Positions 9,959 through 18,783 of a stretch of 64,000 nt of DNA are shown in pieces; the first letter of the stretch is position 1, and the number at the start of each line of letters is the position of its first letter. This stretch comes from Desulfobacterium sp. (GTDB taxonomy: Bacteria; Desulfobacterota; Desulfobacteria; Desulfobacterales; Desulfobacteraceae): positions 38,295 to 102,294 of the forward strand of contig JAQYWC010000008.1 in NCBI GenBank assembly GCA_030145245.1, read 5' to 3'. Both the position numbers and the translations under genes were made by a program. Below the pieces are notes generated by a model. It saw only the letters and a program-made list of their open reading frames with translations. It did no database searches and had not been told where the DNA came from.

Positions 9959-11026
9959 TTACAGGGTTGACTGATCCATCAACCGCAGGGCAGACCGTTC
10001 CAGGATCTGAACCCCTGCGATGAGCATGGCGAACCGCTTGTCCTTGGTGATGCCGTTGAAATAGCGGTGGTAGATCTGCTGGGCAATCACGGCGAGTCGG
10101 AAGATGCCAAAGCAGAGGTAAAAGTCGAAATTGTCCATGTTGCGGCCGGTTTTTTCGGCATAGAGATTGATGATCTCCCGGCGGGTGAGGGCGCCTGGCA
10201 TGGTGGTGGGCAGGGTGCGCATGAGGTGGCACTCTTCAGGATCGTCCCCCTCCACCCAGTAGGCAAGGGAGTTGCCAAGATCCATCAACGGATCGGCATA
10301 GGTGGCCATCTCCCAGTCCAGCACCCCGATGATGTTCACAGGGTTGGCGGCATCCAGCACCACGTTGTCGAACTTGTAGTCGTTGTGAACCAGGGTGGGG
10401 GTGGATGTGTCCGGCTGGATCTTCTCCTTAAGCCAGGCGATCACCCGCTCAAAGTCCGGGGCGTCCGGGGTGATGGCGTTTCGGTACCGGCCGGCCCAGC
10501 CCTCCACCTGGCGTTGGACATATCCTTTGGGTTTGCCCAGGAATTCCAGGCCTGCGGCTTTGACGTCGATGGCGTGGAGATCTGCCTGGAGCCCCACAAG
10601 CTTTTTGCACAGGGTTGCGGCCTGGTCCGGGGTGAAGGAGAGCGCCTTGGGCAGATCCCTGCGAAGGATGATGCCGGGGATCTTCTCCATCACGTAGAAG
10701 GGACACCCCATGACCGAAGGGTCTTGTGTGTAGGCCAGGGGCCGGGGGCAATAGGGAAACACGGGATAGAGGGCGTTGAGGATCTTGTACTCCCGGCCCA
10801 TGTCGTGGGCTGATTTGATCTTTGCACCCACCGGGGGCCGGCGAAGCACCATCTCCCTCTGTCCAAGGTTCACCTGGTAGGTCAGGTTTGAAAATCCGCT
10901 TGGGAACTGTTGGATGCGGATATCTCCTTCAAGATCCGGTACGCTCTCCTTTAAAAAGGCCTCGACCCGTTTGGGGTCGAGCTCCTCCCCTTCTCTCACC
11001 TCAACTGCTGTGTCCATCACTGACAT
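9959..11026 (-). CDS. APH-family phosphotransferase, candidate 4-hydroxyacyl-CoA kinase
   Basis: 355 residues with the aminoglycoside-phosphotransferase/choline-kinase fold. The catalytic loop is LVHNDYKFDN and the metal-binding segment is VLDWEMATYADPLMDLG. The kinase parts of human ACAD10/ACAD11 and Pseudomonas LvaA belong to this group; they phosphorylate the 4-hydroxyl of 4-hydroxyacyl-CoA. Its operon partner at 11832 is the matching dehydrogenase type, so that role is the best inference. Antibiotic resistance is unlikely in this setting. AAGGAG precedes the ATG at 11026. Repeat family 1 lies in the 92-bp gap before it. Confidence 0.85.
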   Translation of the reverse strand: MSVMDTAVEVREGEELDPKRVEAFLKESVPDLEGDIRIQQFPSGFSNLTYQVNLGQREMVLRRPPVGAKIKSAHDMGREYKILNALYPVFPYCPRPLAYTQDPSVMGCPFYVMEKIPGIILRRDLPKALSFTPDQAATLCKKLVGLQADLHAIDVKAAGLEFLGKPKGYVQRQVEGWAGRYRNAITPDAPDFERVIAWLKEKIQPDTSTPTLVHNDYKFDNVVLDAANPVNIIGVLDWEMATYADPLMDLGNSLAYWVEGDDPEECHLMRTLPTTMPGALTRREIINLYAEKTGRNMDNFDFYLCFGIFRLAVIAQQIYHRYFNGITKDKRFAMLIAGVQILERSALRLMDQSTL

Positions 11027-11042
11027 GGGATGTCTCCTTAAT

Positions 11043-11120
11043 ATTAGCTTCTGAGCTCTGATTGTCGCGTTATTCTGGCAAGAGAATCAGAAAGCGTTTT
11101 GGGTTAGGCTTGTCCGGGTC
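11043..11120 (+). repeat. Intergenic repeat family 1, copy A
   Basis: About 78 bp shared with 29701-29775 and 62714-62790: TTAGC, then CTCTGATTGTCGCGTT, GGCAAGAGAATCAGAA and TTTTGGG..TTGGCTT-like blocks. CTGATT and AATCAG can pair as a small hairpin. All three copies lie on the plus strand directly upstream of a minus-strand start codon. Confidence 0.7.
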
Positions 11121-11829
11121 AGGGCGTGGTTCTCCTCCCAATGGCTTCGGTGGTGAGGCAGAACCGCTCGATCACTTCAAGAACATAGTCTGCATAGTAA
11201 TCAACGGATATGTTTCGCTTGGTGTATTTCCACCGCTTCAGGTACCAGTCCTGCTGCATGGATTTGATGATGCTGGCCGTGAGCCGGTGGTCCCGCTGGA
11301 GGAAGAGCCCCTGGGCTTCCCCTTGTTCAAGGATCGTTACCAGGATCTCTTCGGTGTACTCCTCTAAACTTATCACCGACTCCAGGGCGGCAGGGCTCAG
11401 GTTCCGTGCCTCCATAAAGGTGAAGTAAAACCAGGGCCGGGCCGCTTCGCTTAAAAACAGGTGGGCCTTGATCAGGTGCCTCAGGCGCGTGACCGGATCA
11501 TCGGATTCCTGGAAAAAGGTTTCCAGCACCCGCTGGATCATGGTCCGGCCCTGCTTCTGGATGATGGCCAGAAGCTCCTCCTTGCTTTTGAAATAGCCGT
11601 AGAGGGCGCCCATGCTCATGGCGGTTTTGCTGCTCAGGTCCCGCATGCTCATGGCCTGGAACCCCTTTTCATAGGTGATCTGGAACACGGCGTCAAAGAT
11701 CTTCTTAAAGTTCTTAACGGCGGTTTTCTCTTTCTTGATGCGGATGGTATCCTGGTTCTCCAGGAACACCTCTTTGCAGATGGCCTCCCCGGAGTTGTTC
11801 ATGGTCTTCTGGAACTCACGGTAATTCAT
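11119..11829 (-). CDS. TetR-family transcriptional regulator
   Basis: 236 residues. After a ~40-residue lead, the DNA-binding segment runs from FKKIFDAVFQITYEKGF through MSMGALYGYFKSKEELL, a typical TetR helix-turn-helix. The C-terminal part is a ligand-binding helical domain. The ATG at 11829 lies two bases after the stop of the acyl-CoA dehydrogenase gene, so it is co-expressed with the genes it likely controls. The palindromes at 13847 and 17990 are its probable operators, since no other TetR gene is in the window. An acyl-CoA inducer is expected from family precedent. Confidence 0.9.
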   Translation of the reverse strand: MNYREFQKTMNNSGEAICKEVFLENQDTIRIKKEKTAVKNFKKIFDAVFQITYEKGFQAMSMRDLSSKTAMSMGALYGYFKSKEELLAIIQKQGRTMIQRVLETFFQESDDPVTRLRHLIKAHLFLSEAARPWFYFTFMEARNLSPAALESVISLEEYTEEILVTILEQGEAQGLFLQRDHRLTASIIKSMQQDWYLKRWKYTKRNISVDYYADYVLEVIERFCLTTEAIGRRTTP

Positions 11830-11831
11830 GC

Positions 11832-13040
11832 TTATCTGATGGTTCTCCCTTCATAGGAGCGCAGGATCCGTTTGGCCAGGCTCATCTTGTGAACCTCGTC
11901 GGCGCCGTCGTAGATCCGTGCCGCCCGTTCGTGGCGATAGAAAAATGCCAGTATGGTGTCGTCGGTCATGCCAAGTCCACCATGGACCTGGAGCGCCCTG
12001 TCTACCACCCGGTTCATGGTGTTGGCAACGACAAATTTAATGGTGGAGATGGCCTCCCGGGCCGCCGCCGCCCCGTTCTGATCGATCTGCCAGGCCGCGT
12101 TCAGGGTCATGAGCCTCGCTGCGTCGATCTCGGCCCTGGATTCGGCGATCCAGTTCCTCACGGTCTGCTGGGTGCCCAGGGTTTTGCCGTTGGGGGCGAT
12201 CACCCGGTGGTTGGCCCGTTGGCACATGAGATCAAAGGAGCGGCTGCAGATGCCCAGCCACCGCATGCAGTGGTGGATCCGGCCCGGTCCCAGGCGCTCC
12301 TGGGCAATGACAAACCCGTGGCCCTCGGGGCCCAGCAGGTTCTCCCGGGGCACCCGGCAGCTCTGGAGCAGGATCTCGGCATGGCTGAAGTAGTCGCTTC
12401 CCTCATGGCCCATCACAGGGATGTTTCTGACGATGTTGAAGCCAGGCGTGTTGGTGGGTACCATGATCATGCTGGCCTGGAGATAGGGGGGGGCCTCGGG
12501 GTTGGTCACGGCCATGACAATGGAGAAATCAGACCCGTCCGCTGAGGAGGAATACCATTTATGGCCGTTGATCACATAGTCGTCTCCCTCCTTTTCCGCA
12601 GTGGTCTCAAGCATCACCGGGTTGGAGCCGGGCATATCCACCTCGGTCATGGAGAAGCAGGATCGGATATCGCCACGGACCAGGGGATTCAGGTACCGCT
12701 CTTTCTGGGCGTCACTGCCGTAAAGGTGGAGGATCTCCACGTTTCCGGCATCCGGGGCCTGGCACCAGAACACGTAATGGCCAAGGGGAGAACGGCCCAA
12801 CGCTTCCGACACAAGCCCATGCTCCAGAAGGGAGAGGCCCATTCCCCCACACTCCACCGGGAAGTTGGGGGCCCACAGCTCCATTTTTTTCACCATGGCC
12901 TGCTTCTCCCTTAACACGGGAAGCATTGTCTTGAAATCCTTTACAAGAAACTCCGGCTCCAAAGGGATCAGCTCCTTGTCCACAAACTCATTGATCATCT
13001 GGACAATGGTCTGAATCTTCTCCGATACGGTAAAATCCAT
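11832..13040 (-). CDS. Acyl-CoA dehydrogenase, ACAD10/11 (LvaC-like) type
   Basis: 402 residues. The family core is complete, including CFSMTE.DMPGSNP and QVHGGLGMTDD. At the usual catalytic-Glu segment it reads IYDGADEVHKM, with Asp in place of Glu. YDGxDEVH is typical of the ACAD10/ACAD11 branch, which in animals and in Pseudomonas LvaC processes 4-phosphoacyl-CoA made by an APH-type kinase. That kinase is encoded two genes downstream. Electrons would go to Etf. A strong GGAGGAG precedes the ATG. The gene is flanked by a phosphatase and the TetR regulator with almost no spacing. Confidence 0.92.
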   Translation of the reverse strand: MDFTVSEKIQTIVQMINEFVDKELIPLEPEFLVKDFKTMLPVLREKQAMVKKMELWAPNFPVECGGMGLSLLEHGLVSEALGRSPLGHYVFWCQAPDAGNVEILHLYGSDAQKERYLNPLVRGDIRSCFSMTEVDMPGSNPVMLETTAEKEGDDYVINGHKWYSSSADGSDFSIVMAVTNPEAPPYLQASMIMVPTNTPGFNIVRNIPVMGHEGSDYFSHAEILLQSCRVPRENLLGPEGHGFVIAQERLGPGRIHHCMRWLGICSRSFDLMCQRANHRVIAPNGKTLGTQQTVRNWIAESRAEIDAARLMTLNAAWQIDQNGAAAAREAISTIKFVVANTMNRVVDRALQVHGGLGMTDDTILAFFYRHERAARIYDGADEVHKMSLAKRILRSYEGRTIR

Positions 13041-13062
13041 GGTCTCCTCCGTTGATTAACGT

Positions 13063-13770
13063 TTATCTGTATGTGATCAGGTTTTGGTTGCCTTCTATTT
13101 CAAGGTGGGCGATGGAGTTGAATCCGGCCATGACCAGCCGGTCCTTTTTCACCTGGAACCTGCTGATGGAGGCGTTGCAGATCTGCCAGCCCGTCTCCAT
13201 GGTGGTCTCAAGGGAGAGGTTGAGCACCATCTGAACCAGCACCCCGATCACCCCCCCTGATGTGAAAACCGCAGTGTTGCCGGCGGATCCGTTGTCCCGG
13301 ATCACCCGGGCAAGGCCCTGTTGGATGCGGCCCTTGTACGCTTCAAAGGTCTCGGCCCCGGGGATGTCGTGGCGGCCGGAAATCCAGCGCTGGAAGATGA
13401 TGCTGAACAGCTCCACAAAGGTGGCGTCATCCTTGAATATGTTTTTGCTCCGCTCTGCCATGTCAGGGTTCTCCCGTACCATGGCCGGCAGTTGGCTCTT
13501 GATGATGGCCACAAAATCGTATTCGTTGAATTCGCTCAGGATGGTGGGCCCGGCCATGGGATCACCGTGGTTGGCAGCGGCCATGGCGTGTTTTGCCGTG
13601 TCTGTCTGGCGCTGCATGCTGCCGGAGTAAACCGCGTCAAATGCAATGCCGGCCCTGGCAAAGTACCGGCCCAGGGCTTTGGCCTGGCGGCAGCCGTTTT
13701 CAGAGAGGGCATCGTACTCACTGGCACCAAAACAGGCCTGTCCGTGGCGTATGAACCATAGGGTTCCCAT
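13063..13770 (-). CDS. Histidine phosphatase family protein
   Basis: 235 residues with the phosphoglycerate-mutase-like signature: FIRHGQA at the N-terminus (phospho-accepting His), a later Arg/Glu region, and FTSGGVIG near the C-terminus in place of the usual second-His block. The family dephosphorylates varied substrates. As first gene of the operon, next to a kinase and a dehydrogenase proposed to use phospho-acyl-CoA, it may recycle dead-end phosphorylated intermediates; that is inference only. AAAGGTGA precedes the ATG, and the promoter and operator lie at 13815-13860. Confidence 0.85.
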   Translation of the reverse strand: MGTLWFIRHGQACFGASEYDALSENGCRQAKALGRYFARAGIAFDAVYSGSMQRQTDTAKHAMAAANHGDPMAGPTILSEFNEYDFVAIIKSQLPAMVRENPDMAERSKNIFKDDATFVELFSIIFQRWISGRHDIPGAETFEAYKGRIQQGLARVIRDNGSAGNTAVFTSGGVIGVLVQMVLNLSLETTMETGWQICNASISRFQVKKDRLVMAGFNSIAHLEIEGNQNLITYR

Positions 13771-13814
13771 GTGTCACCTTTCACGTTTTTATTATTGTTT
13801 ACGGGCTCAGGTTA

Positions 13815-13837
13815 GACCGTCCATGACCTCAAGTCAA
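13815..13837 (-). promoter_or_regulatory. Sigma-70-type promoter of acyl-CoA operon
   Basis: Minus strand: TTGACT (13837-13832), 17-bp spacer, TAACCT. It lies upstream of the phosphatase start at 13770 and nine bases downstream of the palindromic operator. Confidence 0.55.
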
Positions 13838-13846
13838 GAAAAATAG

Positions 13847-13860
13847 AACGAACGTTCGTT
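13847..13860. promoter_or_regulatory. Predicted TetR operator (copy 1)
   Basis: AACGAACGTTCGTT is a perfect 14-bp palindrome just upstream of the -35 box of the acyl-CoA operon. A one-base variant with the same TAGAACGAACGTTCG left side occurs before etfB at 17990. The pairing with the TetR at 11119 is inferred from position. Confidence 0.75.
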
Positions 13861-13961
13861 TTTTATTGATCCTTTTTGGAACGCTCACCTCAAAAAGCCT
13901 TGCTTTTCAGTGTTTTGCATGGCTATAGTGTCCTTTTTTCAATGCATCCATGGGGAGAACG

Positions 13962-16712
13962 ATGGCTTTTGGGGAAAAATTCCTCAACCTGAGAATCCGT
14001 TCCAAACTGATTCTCAGCTATAGTGTCTGTTTTGCCCTGGTGTTCACAGGGGGCAGCACCCTCATCTATCACCAGGTGGGCGCGACCATGGAGGCCAATC
14101 TCGAATCTGAACTTGAGACCGCCACCTCCATGATCCTCAGGCTTGTCAAGACCTCTGCCGACCTTTCGGTAAAGAACCGCCTGAGGGCTGTAGCCGAGAA
14201 GAACCTTGAGATCCTAGACCATTTCTTTCAGAAGCAGCGCCGGGGAGGGATGGACGAGTCCGTGGCACAAACAAGGTCCAGGGAGATCCTGTTGTCACAG
14301 ACCATCGGCAAGACCGGGTATATCTATGTGATCGACTCCAAGGGCAGGGGCCTGGTCCATCCCCAGAAGGAGCTTGTTGGAAAGGTGCTCACCGGCTTTG
14401 GATTCATCAACGATATGATCCAAAAGAAGAGCGGATATATGGTCTACCAATGGAAAAATCCATCCGAGACCCGGAGTTATCCCAAGACCATGTACTTTGT
14501 CCATTTTGAGCCCTGGGACTGGATCATCGCGGTTACCTCCTACCGATCCGAGTTCATGCACCTTCTCGATATCGAGGACCTGAGGGAGAGCTTCAACTCC
14601 ATCACTCCCGGCCAACGGGGGTATTCCACCATCATGGATATGCAGGGTAACATTGTTCTCCATCCCAGAATGGCGGGCAATCTTTTTGACCCTATTGACG
14701 AAAACAAGGCAAAGATCGCCCGTGAGGTTGCCCGGAGGAAGACGGGCAGGATTGAATACCTGTGGCAGAACCCGGACGAGGACCGTCCCCACAAGCGGAT
14801 CGCCACCTTCAAGTTCATTCCCGAGTATGAGTGGGTGGTGGTGTCAACGGTGTATGCCGAGGATTTTTTTAAACCCCTGAAGACCATCCGGTCGACCATC
14901 ATATTCATCACCCTTGCCATCCTGTTCGTTATCATTGGGGTGAGCATCCTGCTGGCCCGGGGGATGACCCGATCCCTGGAGGGGCTCACCCGGAAGATGG
15001 AGCGCTGCGCCTGGGGCAGGTTCAAAGGGGTGGAGGACCGGAACTTTGATGAGATCCAAAGGCTGTCGGCCGATCTTGATCTTTTCATGGAACATCTCGC
15101 CCAGGAGATGGAGAACCGCCGCAGGGTTGAAGAGACCCTCAGGGTCAATGAAAAGCGCCATAGAACCATACTTGAGACCTCCCCTAATCCCATCACTCTC
15201 TATGACACAGACGACAGGGTTGTTTTTGTCAACAACGCCTTTACCCGGGTGTTTGGCTGGGAGCTGGGCCCGGTGGCGGGAAATGGGATCGATTATGTTC
15301 CCCAGGAGAGCCTGGAGGAGACAGACCGGGCCATGGCCATCACCCGGAAGAGCAAAATCTGCCACACCTATGAAACCCGGCGTACCACCCGGGATGGCAG
15401 GACCCTGGACGTGAGCATCAGTGCGGCCGTATACCGGGACAAGGACGATAACCTGTTGGGCACCGTGGTCAATCTCACGGACATCACCCATATCCGGGAG
15501 ACCCACCGGGAACTTCGCCTTGCCAGGAACTACATCAAGGAGATCATCGATTCCATGCCATCGGTGCTGGTGGGGGTGGATCCGGACGGCAGGGTAACCC
15601 TCTGGAACCAGGCGGCGGAGACCTTCACCACCATCACCCGGGACCGGGCAAAGGGCAGGCTTCTGTCAGACCTCATGCCCCAGTTCAAATCCCAGCTGGG
15701 AGGCATCGAGCGTGCCGTCACCACCCATGACACTGAAACCCACTCCAAGGTGGAATTCCCGGACAAGGATGAGCTGCGCTACTTTGATATCATTGTCTAT
15801 CCCCTGGGATCCGGGGGAATCCAGGGAGCCGTGGTGCTGATCACGGACGTTTCCCAACGGGTTTTCATGGAGGAGATGATGATCCAGTCGGAAAAGATGC
15901 TCTCCGTGGGAGGGCTTGCTGCGGGCATGGCCCATGAGATCAACAATCCTCTGGCCGGGATCATGCAGAATCTCCAGGTGTTGATCAGCCGGCTCAGGGA
16001 TCCCCTGCCGGTGAATGTGAAAACGGCAGCCGAGTGCGGGATCTCCCTGGATGCCATTGGTCGCTATATGGAAATGCGGAAGATTATCTCCATTGCCGAA
16101 TCCGCCGTCACCGCAGGATCCAGGGCCGCACGCATTGTTGAGAATATGCTCTCCTTCAGCCGTAAGGGTAACCAGGTGGTGGAAAGCCACTCCATGGGTG
16201 AACTCATGGACGCCACCCTTGAGATTGCGGAAAACGATTACGGCCTGAAGAAAAAGTACGATTTCCGCTCCATCGCCATCAAGCGGGAGTACGCAATCGA
16301 CCTGCCCAAGGTGCCCTGCGAGCGCAGCAAGATCCAGCAGGTGTTTTTCAATATCATTAAAAACGGTGCCCAGGCCATGGTCAGGGAGACCCTGCCAGGG
16401 TCAAGGCAGCCCTGCCTGACCATCCGCATTATAGGGGAGGGGGCCTACGCCCGCATGGAGATCCGGGACAACGGGCCTGGCATGGCGCCCGGGGCGGTGA
16501 AAAGGATCTTTGATCCCTTTTACACCACCAAGGCTGTGCGGGAGGGAACGGGACTGGGTCTTTCCGTATCCTACTTTATTATTAAGGAAAACCACGGGGG
16601 AACCATTGAGGTGGAGTCTTCAGTGGGAAAGGGTACCAGCTTTATTATCCGGTTGCCCCTGGAGCGAAGTTCCCTTTCCCAGGAGATCAGATCCCCCGCT
16701 CCAGAACGTTGA
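13962..16712 (+). CDS. Membrane sensor histidine kinase (Cache-HAMP-PAS-PAS-HisKA)
   Basis: 916 residues from the ATG at 13962; GGGGAG lies between it and an in-frame ATG at 13950, which marks the second ATG as the start. Order: membrane helix (about 15-38), two periplasmic Cache-like modules (each with GY.. and a HP segment), helix (about 307-329), HAMP, two PAS domains (about 395-515 and 525-640), a HisKA dimer helix with His in GMAHEINNP, and an ATPase domain with NIIKNGAQAM, DNGPGM and GTGLGLS. No receiver domain or adjacent response regulator is present, so its partner is elsewhere. The 3' end overlaps pncB by 26 bp. Confidence 0.92.
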   Translation: MAFGEKFLNLRIRSKLILSYSVCFALVFTGGSTLIYHQVGATMEANLESELETATSMILRLVKTSADLSVKNRLRAVAEKNLEILDHFFQKQRRGGMDESVAQTRSREILLSQTIGKTGYIYVIDSKGRGLVHPQKELVGKVLTGFGFINDMIQKKSGYMVYQWKNPSETRSYPKTMYFVHFEPWDWIIAVTSYRSEFMHLLDIEDLRESFNSITPGQRGYSTIMDMQGNIVLHPRMAGNLFDPIDENKAKIAREVARRKTGRIEYLWQNPDEDRPHKRIATFKFIPEYEWVVVSTVYAEDFFKPLKTIRSTIIFITLAILFVIIGVSILLARGMTRSLEGLTRKMERCAWGRFKGVEDRNFDEIQRLSADLDLFMEHLAQEMENRRRVEETLRVNEKRHRTILETSPNPITLYDTDDRVVFVNNAFTRVFGWELGPVAGNGIDYVPQESLEETDRAMAITRKSKICHTYETRRTTRDGRTLDVSISAAVYRDKDDNLLGTVVNLTDITHIRETHRELRLARNYIKEIIDSMPSVLVGVDPDGRVTLWNQAAETFTTITRDRAKGRLLSDLMPQFKSQLGGIERAVTTHDTETHSKVEFPDKDELRYFDIIVYPLGSGGIQGAVVLITDVSQRVFMEEMMIQSEKMLSVGGLAAGMAHEINNPLAGIMQNLQVLISRLRDPLPVNVKTAAECGISLDAIGRYMEMRKIISIAESAVTAGSRAARIVENMLSFSRKGNQVVESHSMGELMDATLEIAENDYGLKKKYDFRSIAIKREYAIDLPKVPCERSKIQQVFFNIIKNGAQAMVRETLPGSRQPCLTIRIIGEGAYARMEIRDNGPGMAPGAVKRIFDPFYTTKAVREGTGLGLSVSYFIIKENHGGTIEVESSVGKGTSFIIRLPLERSSLSQEIRSPAPER

Positions 16713-17856
16713 TGCAATGGGCCAGCTCCTCGCTGTCTCCGGTATGCTTGCCCAGATCGTCGGACAGCTTGATGGCGTTGTGCCACTCCTTGTCAGGGGC
16801 GGTCCTGCACTTTGCAAGCTTGATCACCATGTTGAGGGGGGTGACCCCCACGTCGTTGGTGAGGTTGGTGCCGATGCCGTAGGAGTCCCGTATCCTGCCG
16901 ACGCAGTGCTTGTGGATGTGCACGGCCTTTTCGATGTCCAGGCCGTCGGAAAATACGATGGTCTTGGTGATGGGATCCACATGGAGTTTTTCGTAGTGCT
17001 CGATGACCCGGTCAATGAACGCGATGGGATCGCCGGAGTCGTGGCGCACTCCGTCGAACAGCTTTGCGTGGAGGGTATCAAAGGTGGAAAGAAAGATCTC
17101 CGTGGTAAAGGTGTCGGTCAATGCTATACCCAGGTGGCCGTGGAATACGGCGGCCCAGGATTCAACCGCCGCGGGGTTGGCCATCCTGTAGCCGTTGAGC
17201 ACGCCGTGGAACATGATCCATTCGTGGGCCATGGTGCCGATGGGGGTGATCTTGAACTGTTTTGCCAGGTTGACGTTGCTGGTGCCGATGAGGGTGTTGT
17301 TCTCAAGGGCCAGGATGTCCCGTAGCAACCCTTCGTGGCCGGAGGATGAGAACCTGCGCCGGGTGCCGAAATCGGCATACTTGATGTTGTTCTGGCTCAG
17401 GATCCTGGCTTTGTTGAGATTGATCTCCTTTATCTGTTCGTCCGGCAGGGGCCGGGCATTGGTCATCACAAAGTAGAGCTCGCTGATGATGGCCATGAGG
17501 GGCACTTCCCATAGGATCGTCCGGTACCAGGGACCCTTGATGGTCACCTTGAGATCGCTGTTGTCCTGGGAGATGGAAACCTCGTTGGGGTCAAAGGTGT
17601 AGTGTTCCAGAAAATCGAGGTAGACCGGGGTCATGAAGTAGCAGGTCTGGTCCAGGTACTCCTTCTCCTCCCGGGTGAGCCTGAACCCAGGCATCTTGTC
17701 CACTTCGATCTGCAGCCTTTCTGCAAACCCTTTGGGAAAGGGCGTATGGGAGCGATTGATAAATACATATTCCACATCCACCCGGGGATACAGCATATGT
17801 ACGGCCTGTTGCATGGTAAACTTGTACAGGTCATTATCAAGTATGCTCTGGATCAT
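16687..17856 (-). CDS. pncB: Nicotinate phosphoribosyltransferase
   Basis: 389 residues from the ATG at 17856, preceded by AAGGAAAT; a 12-residue longer frame lacks a binding site. The protein starts with DNDLYKFTMQQA, as in PncB. It contains DGVRHDSGDP and IVFSDGLD, and GTNLTNDVG near the phosphate site. It forms nicotinate mononucleotide from nicotinate and PRPP in the NAD salvage pathway, in the cytoplasm. It stands alone here, convergent with the histidine kinase gene (26-bp overlap) and divergent from etfBA. Confidence 0.95.
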   Translation of the reverse strand: MIQSILDNDLYKFTMQQAVHMLYPRVDVEYVFINRSHTPFPKGFAERLQIEVDKMPGFRLTREEKEYLDQTCYFMTPVYLDFLEHYTFDPNEVSISQDNSDLKVTIKGPWYRTILWEVPLMAIISELYFVMTNARPLPDEQIKEINLNKARILSQNNIKYADFGTRRRFSSSGHEGLLRDILALENNTLIGTSNVNLAKQFKITPIGTMAHEWIMFHGVLNGYRMANPAAVESWAAVFHGHLGIALTDTFTTEIFLSTFDTLHAKLFDGVRHDSGDPIAFIDRVIEHYEKLHVDPITKTIVFSDGLDIEKAVHIHKHCVGRIRDSYGIGTNLTNDVGVTPLNMVIKLAKCRTAPDKEWHNAIKLSDDLGKHTGDSEELAHCINVLERGI

Positions 17857-17989
17857 TGTTAAATTTCCTTTATAGCGGTCTGGTGTGTGCAAATATTAGT
17901 AAATAAGGTCCATCTTCTGTGTATGTATATTTTTTGCACGATCTTAGCAATGTCAAATTTTTTTGGGGCAAGGGAATGAAAAAAAATAG

Positions 17990-18003
17990 AACGAACGTTC
18001 GCT
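17990..18003. promoter_or_regulatory. Predicted TetR operator (copy 2, etfBA)
   Basis: AACGAACGTTCGCT differs from the operator at 13847 by one base and keeps a perfect 10-bp core CGAACGTTCG. It lies six bases upstream of the -35 box of the etfBA promoter. Confidence 0.72.
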
Positions 18004-18009
18004 TTTTTC

Positions 18010-18039
18010 TTGATCGGGGTTCCATTGTGTGTCTATAAC
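18010..18039 (+). promoter_or_regulatory. Sigma-70-type promoter of etfBA
   Basis: TTGATC, an 18-bp spacer and TATAAC. The likely transcription start falls at or next to the etfB ATG (18046), and no Shine-Dalgarno sequence precedes that ATG, so the message may be leaderless. Confidence 0.5.
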
Positions 18040-18045
18040 CCCTTT

Positions 18046-18783
18046 ATGAAGATTCTTGTCTGCATAAAACAGGTGAGTGAAACCGTGGGGGGCATCACCC
18101 AGGTGATGAACCGGTTTGACGAGTATGCCCTTGAGGAGGCGATCCGCATCAAAGAGCGATTCATGGCAGCAGGCCTTGACGCGGTGGTGCATGTGATTAC
18201 CCTTGGGCCGGAACAGGCCGCAGCAGTGGTAAAAAGGGCCTTTGGCATGGGGGCGGACAAGGGGTGGCACCTTGTCACGGACCCGAATCAAAATGGGTCG
18301 TCGGCGGTCACGGCAGGGCTGATGGCCGGGGCTGTCAAGGGGGGTGCCTACGATCTTGTGGTGACGGGCATCATGTCCCAGGACAGGATGGAGGGCCAGA
18401 CCGGCCCCATTCTTGCCGAATTGATGGGCCTTGCCTGTGCCACCGGAGTTGTTGCCACCTCCCTTGTTCCGGGATCCTCCTGCCTTACGGTGGAGCGGGA
18501 GCTGGAAAAGGGGGCGCGGGAAAGCCTTTCCATAACACTTCCGGCCCTTCTTACTGTCCAGGCGGGCATCAACACCCCCCGTTACCCAAGCCTATCCAAC
18601 GTTCTCAAGGCATCGAAAAAAACCATCCAAACCCTTGTTGTGCCAGGGGGCACTGTTGACACCCAGACCACGGTTCGCCTGGAGGCGCCCTTGAAGAGCC
18701 GGGCCGGGAGAGTGCTTGGGGGAACCCTGGATGATAAGGCCCTTGCCCTGTTCACCCTGTTAAGGGAAAGGGGGATCCTATGA
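18046..18783 (+). CDS. etfB: Electron transfer flavoprotein beta subunit
   Basis: 245 residues starting MKILVCIKQV, the typical EtfB N-terminus; an upstream in-frame ATG at 18010 lies inside the promoter and was not chosen. The nucleotide-binding region with MEGQTGPILAE is present. With EtfA it accepts electrons from acyl-CoA dehydrogenases. No Etf-quinone oxidoreductase is encoded nearby. The gene overlaps etfA by four bases (ATGA), which suggests translational coupling. An operator copy upstream ties it to the acyl-CoA operon at 5460-13770. Confidence 0.93.
   Translation: MKILVCIKQVSETVGGITQVMNRFDEYALEEAIRIKERFMAAGLDAVVHVITLGPEQAAAVVKRAFGMGADKGWHLVTDPNQNGSSAVTAGLMAGAVKGGAYDLVVTGIMSQDRMEGQTGPILAELMGLACATGVVATSLVPGSSCLTVERELEKGARESLSITLPALLTVQAGINTPRYPSLSNVLKASKKTIQTLVVPGGTVDTQTTVRLEAPLKSRAGRVLGGTLDDKALALFTLLRERGIL

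Noticed and set aside
9959..11026. Aminoglycoside resistance gene
   Set aside because: The fold is shared, but the gene sits inside an acyl-CoA operon beside an ACAD10/11-type dehydrogenase.
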